A stretch of DNA of 43,072 bases, taken from contig CAJOHW010000006.1 of the NCBI GenBank assembly GCA_905234565.1, positions 1 through 43,072 of the forward strand. The letters run 5' to 3'. Under the pieces are notes generated by a model. It saw nothing but the letters and a program-made list of their open reading frames with translations, was not told the origin of the DNA and searched no databases. Numbering within the stretch: the first letter of the stretch is position 1; every line of letters starts with the position of its first letter. This document shows positions 40,720 through 43,072 of this stretch, piece after piece. The translations under genes were made by a program, and so were the position numbers. The DNA comes from an uncultured Oscillibacter sp. (GTDB lineage: Bacteria; Bacillota; Clostridia; Oscillospirales; Oscillospiraceae).

Positions 40720-40944
40720 GTGGAGGATTGGAAGATTGCGCGGATCAATGCCCTGGCCCAAAAGGCCAAATCCGGCGCGGAACTGACAGCGGAGGAACAG
40801 GCGGAGCGGGCCGCCCTGCGCCGGGAGTATGTGGACGCGGTGAAGGGGAATTTAGAGGCCCATCTGGACCGGATTCACATTGTGGACAAACAGGGGAACA
40901 CGCGGAAACTGAGAAAGAGGGGAGAGGGGCATGGAGAGCAATAA
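40720..40944 (+). CDS. DUF896 (YnzC-like) small protein
   Basis: The 74-residue protein has the DUF896 pattern (ARINALAQKAKSGAELTAEE, LRREYVDAVKGNL). It is a small helical protein of unknown function, common in Firmicutes. It starts with GTG at 40720 and overlaps the next gene by 14 bases. Confidence 0.88.
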   Translation: MEDWKIARINALAQKAKSGAELTAEEQAERAALRREYVDAVKGNLEAHLDRIHIVDKQGNTRKLRKRGEGHGEQ

Positions 40945-42133
40945 AAACCGGGGCTGGATCTCCTGGTTTATGATTGTGCTGGCCTGGTTCCTGTTCTGGC
41001 CCCTGGGCCTGGCACTGCTTTTATGGAAGCTCTTTGGCAAGGACCGGGTGGAGACAGTGGAGCCGTCTTTGGGAGAGCAGAGACGGGAGACTGTGGACAC
41101 CCGGATCAACAAGCCCAAAAAGGCCCAAAAGGCCGTGGAGAAGGTGACGAAAAGCCCCGCGGCGAAAGAGAAAACCATCCGGCGATTGAAACGCTTCGGG
41201 GTGATTTTGGGCCTCATCGGGGGCGTGCTTCTGATGGATGCCACAGGCACCGCCATTGAACTGCCGGGCAGCCCCTCCCAGTGGCTGGAAGATGTGTTCA
41301 CGGGCCTGGCGTTTCTCATCGGCGGCGGGGGAATGTTCCTGAAGGGACGGTTTCTGCAAAAGGATCTGGGCCGCTACGCCAACTACCTGCGGATTTTAGG
41401 GGACCGGGAAGCGGTGTCCGTGGAGGAACTGGCCCGGATCTCCGGCTTCTCTCCGAAACAAGTAGAGAAAGATTTGCGGGCCATGGTGGAGGCCGGGTCC
41501 TTCGGGGAAGGGGCCTATCTGAACCGGGAGCTGGGGTATCTGTTCCGCAGCAGCGCGGCGGACCGGGACTGGCAGGAAAAACAGCGTACCGCCACCGCCG
41601 CCGCCCCTAAAGAGGCGGAGGAGGGCTATTCCGGCATCCTCCGGGAGATCCGCCGGGCCAACGATGAGATCGCGGATCCGGTGCTGTCGGCGAAAATTGA
41701 CCAGCTGGAGGATATCACCGGTCGGATCTTCCGGATTGTGGAAGCGGATCCGGAGAAGGCGAAACGAATTGACACCTTCCTAAACTACTACCTGCCCACC
41801 ACCCAGAAGCTCTTGGATTCCTATGCCCGCTTTGAGGCCGCCGGCGTAGAGGGGGAAAACCTGTCCCAGGCCAAGGCCCGCATTGCCTCTACCATGGACA
41901 TGATCGTCAAGGGCTTCTCCCACCAGCTGGACGCCCTCTATCAGGCGGACGCCATGGACGTGGACAGCGACATCCGGGTGATGGAGTCCATGCTGAAACG
42001 GGACACCGGCACCGTGGCCGAGGACTTCGGCCTGGGCGGCACCAGCCTGGGCGGCACCAGCCTGGGCGGCACCAGCCTGGGCGGCACCAGCCTGGGCGGC
42101 ACCCAGGCCCAGCGGAAGCCGGAGGATTTTTAG
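40931..42133 (+). CDS. XpaC-like (5-bromo-4-chloroindolyl phosphate hydrolysis family) protein
   Basis: The 400-residue protein has an N-terminal membrane helix (about 9-33), one or two more near 88-140, and a helical domain of the XpaC type (LEDITGRIFRIVEADPEKAK, INTFLNYYLPTTQKLLDSYA-like segment near 270-300). XpaC often sits beside a TelA-like protein, which is absent here. The last 35 residues contain four copies of LGGTS. ATG 40931 overlaps the DUF896 gene. Confidence 0.82.
   Translation: MESNKNRGWISWFMIVLAWFLFWPLGLALLLWKLFGKDRVETVEPSLGEQRRETVDTRINKPKKAQKAVEKVTKSPAAKEKTIRRLKRFGVILGLIGGVLLMDATGTAIELPGSPSQWLEDVFTGLAFLIGGGGMFLKGRFLQKDLGRYANYLRILGDREAVSVEELARISGFSPKQVEKDLRAMVEAGSFGEGAYLNRELGYLFRSSAADRDWQEKQRTATAAAPKEAEEGYSGILREIRRANDEIADPVLSAKIDQLEDITGRIFRIVEADPEKAKRIDTFLNYYLPTTQKLLDSYARFEAAGVEGENLSQAKARIASTMDMIVKGFSHQLDALYQADAMDVDSDIRVMESMLKRDTGTVAEDFGLGGTSLGGTSLGGTSLGGTSLGGTQAQRKPEDF
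42031..42103 (+). repeat. In-frame 15-bp tandem repeat in the XpaC-like gene
   Basis: The unit CCTGGGCGGCACCAG is repeated perfectly four times (42031-42090) and then in part (to 42103). Each unit adds LGGTS. Because 15 is a multiple of three, changes in copy number would keep the frame. Confidence 0.95.
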
Positions 42134-42137
42134 GGGG

Positions 42138-43072
42138 ATGGGGCTGGAGTTCGCGCCCCTGGACGGCATTACCCGGTCCGTATACCGGCAGGTGTGGCAG
42201 AGACGCTTCGGCGGGGCGGACCGGATCTTTCTCCCCTTCTTCTCCCCTACGGACCAGCACCGGATTCCCCCCCGGGAACTGCGGGAACTGGACCGGGCCA
42301 ACAATCCCCCGGATACGCCGGAGACAGGATTGGTGCCCCAGGTCATGACCCGGCGGTGGGAGGATCTGGTGTGGGCGTCGGAGGCGGCGGCGGACTTGGG
42401 GTATGGAGAACTGAACTGGAATCTGGGCTGTCCCTCCGGTACCGTCACCGGAAAGGGCAAGGGAGCGGGTCTGCTGGCGGATCCGGCGGCCCTGGACCGT
42501 CTGCTGGACGGGGCCTTTGGGCGTCTGCGCCTGCCCCTGTCGGTGAAAACCCGCTTAGGGCTAAAGGACCCGGCGGAGTTCCCCGCCCTCTTGCAGGTGT
42601 TCAACCGCTATCCCTTAGCCTCTGTCATCCTCCACGTCCGCACGGCTAAGGAGAAGTACCGGGGCGCTGTCCACTGGGACGCCTTCGCCGACGCCCTCCG
42701 GGACAGCCGGAATCCCCTGTGCTATAACGGGGATCTGCGGACTGTGGGAGAGGTCCAGGCGTTCCGGGACCGGTTTCCCACAGTGGAGGCAGTGATGATT
42801 GGCCGGGGAGCCGTGGCGGACCCGGCCCTGTTCCGGAAGCTGAAAGGCGGTCCCCCTGCCAGCCGGGAGGAACTGCGTGACTTCACGGCGGAACTGTACC
42901 GGGCCTATCAGACCTATTACGGGCAGGCGGGCCCCGCCGCCCAGCGGATGCGGGAGGTGTGGTTCTACCTCATCCATCTCTTCGGCGACCGCCGCAGGCT
43001 CAACAAACAGATGCGCCGCTTCCGGGGCCCCGGAGAGTACGAGGCGGCGGAGGCGGCGATCTTCGCGGAACT
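42138..43072 (+). CDS. tRNA-dihydrouridine synthase (partial)
   Basis: At least 311 codons are present and the gene runs off the end. It begins GLEFAPLDGITRSVYRQVW. It holds the Dus catalytic Cys in NWNLGCPSGTV, then VKTRLGL, HVRTAKEKYRG and MIGRGAVADPALF, which bind FMN and tRNA. It reduces uridines in tRNA. GGAGG at 42121 and GGGGG near the ATG serve as ribosome site, four bases after the XpaC-like gene. Confidence 0.92.
   Translation, partial: MGLEFAPLDGITRSVYRQVWQRRFGGADRIFLPFFSPTDQHRIPPRELRELDRANNPPDTPETGLVPQVMTRRWEDLVWASEAAADLGYGELNWNLGCPSGTVTGKGKGAGLLADPAALDRLLDGAFGRLRLPLSVKTRLGLKDPAEFPALLQVFNRYPLASVILHVRTAKEKYRGAVHWDAFADALRDSRNPLCYNGDLRTVGEVQAFRDRFPTVEAVMIGRGAVADPALFRKLKGGPPASREELRDFTAELYRAYQTYYGQAGPAAQRMREVWFYLIHLFGDRRRLNKQMRRFRGPGEYEAAEAAIFAE

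Noticed and set aside
42031-42103. CRISPR-like array
   Set aside because: The units are 15 bp, directly adjacent without spacers and in frame inside a coding gene.

Overview
The window is about 43 kb of GC-rich, gene-dense bacterial chromosome. Several features point to a gut clostridium of the Oscillospiraceae/Ruminococcaceae type: surface proteins with S-layer homology (SLH) repeats, a SCIFF peptide with its radical-SAM maturase, the order rplU-prp-rpmA with a cleavable L27 N-terminus, a SpoVK/CbbX-like AAA+ protein, a NusG domain II plus Gx transporter pair, a DnaD plus DnaI pair, and YlmH, DUF896 and XpaC proteins. The genus is an inference. I saw no rRNA, tRNA, CRISPR array, transposase or phage structural gene. 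Promoters are clear and nearly uniform (TTGnnn, usually 17 bases, TAnnnT).

Region 1 (1-2.3 kb): the start of a leftward gene behind a strong promoter and a 28-bp palindrome; a decayed chimera joining part of a GntR-family regulator to the C-terminal part of an L(+)-tartrate dehydratase beta subunit; and a two-gene unit with a patatin-like lipase and a small helical protein. Region 2 (2.4-10.1 kb): a cell-envelope block with a CHAP/SH3 peptidoglycan hydrolase, three secreted SLH proteins (one with InlB-type repeats, one with a papain-like protease domain) and a membrane-anchored NHL-type beta-propeller. Region 3 (10.3-13.6 kb): NusG domain II protein, Gx transporter, AAA+ ATPase, then L21, the Prp protease and L27 with a leader and terminator.

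Region 4 (13.6-19.2 kb): the SCIFF locus. The peptide gene scfA is 50 codons long. An intrinsic terminator separates it from scfB (maturase), which is followed by an Orn/Lys/Arg-decarboxylase-fold gene. The last two genes are bracketed by two 69-nt inverted repeats that are 60/69 identical. Glutamate dehydrogenase and a VapC-type toxin-antitoxin pair follow. Region 5 (19.2-30.4 kb): metY with a long leader carrying an 18-codon ORF, a DegV lipid-binding protein, DnaD and DnaI, a two-helix DUF4231 protein, a cupin, a beta-helix protein with GlmM, VanZ-like and small-multidrug-export-like membrane proteins, RfbA and a second patatin.

Region 6 (30.4-43.1 kb): three overlapping or abutting small genes of unknown function, an alanine/sodium symporter, ModB with an ABC ATPase whose signature motif is degenerate, BirA with two half-size chromate transporters, an Ig-like surface protein, an ABC exporter, YlmH, DUF896, an XpaC-like protein with an in-frame 15-bp tandem repeat, and a tRNA-dihydrouridine synthase cut by the window end.

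No gene cluster here is clearly a new defence or biosynthetic system. The best candidates for undescribed biology are the repeat-flanked SCIFF cassette, the metY leader ORF, the three-small-protein operon, the degenerate ModC and the patatin pair.
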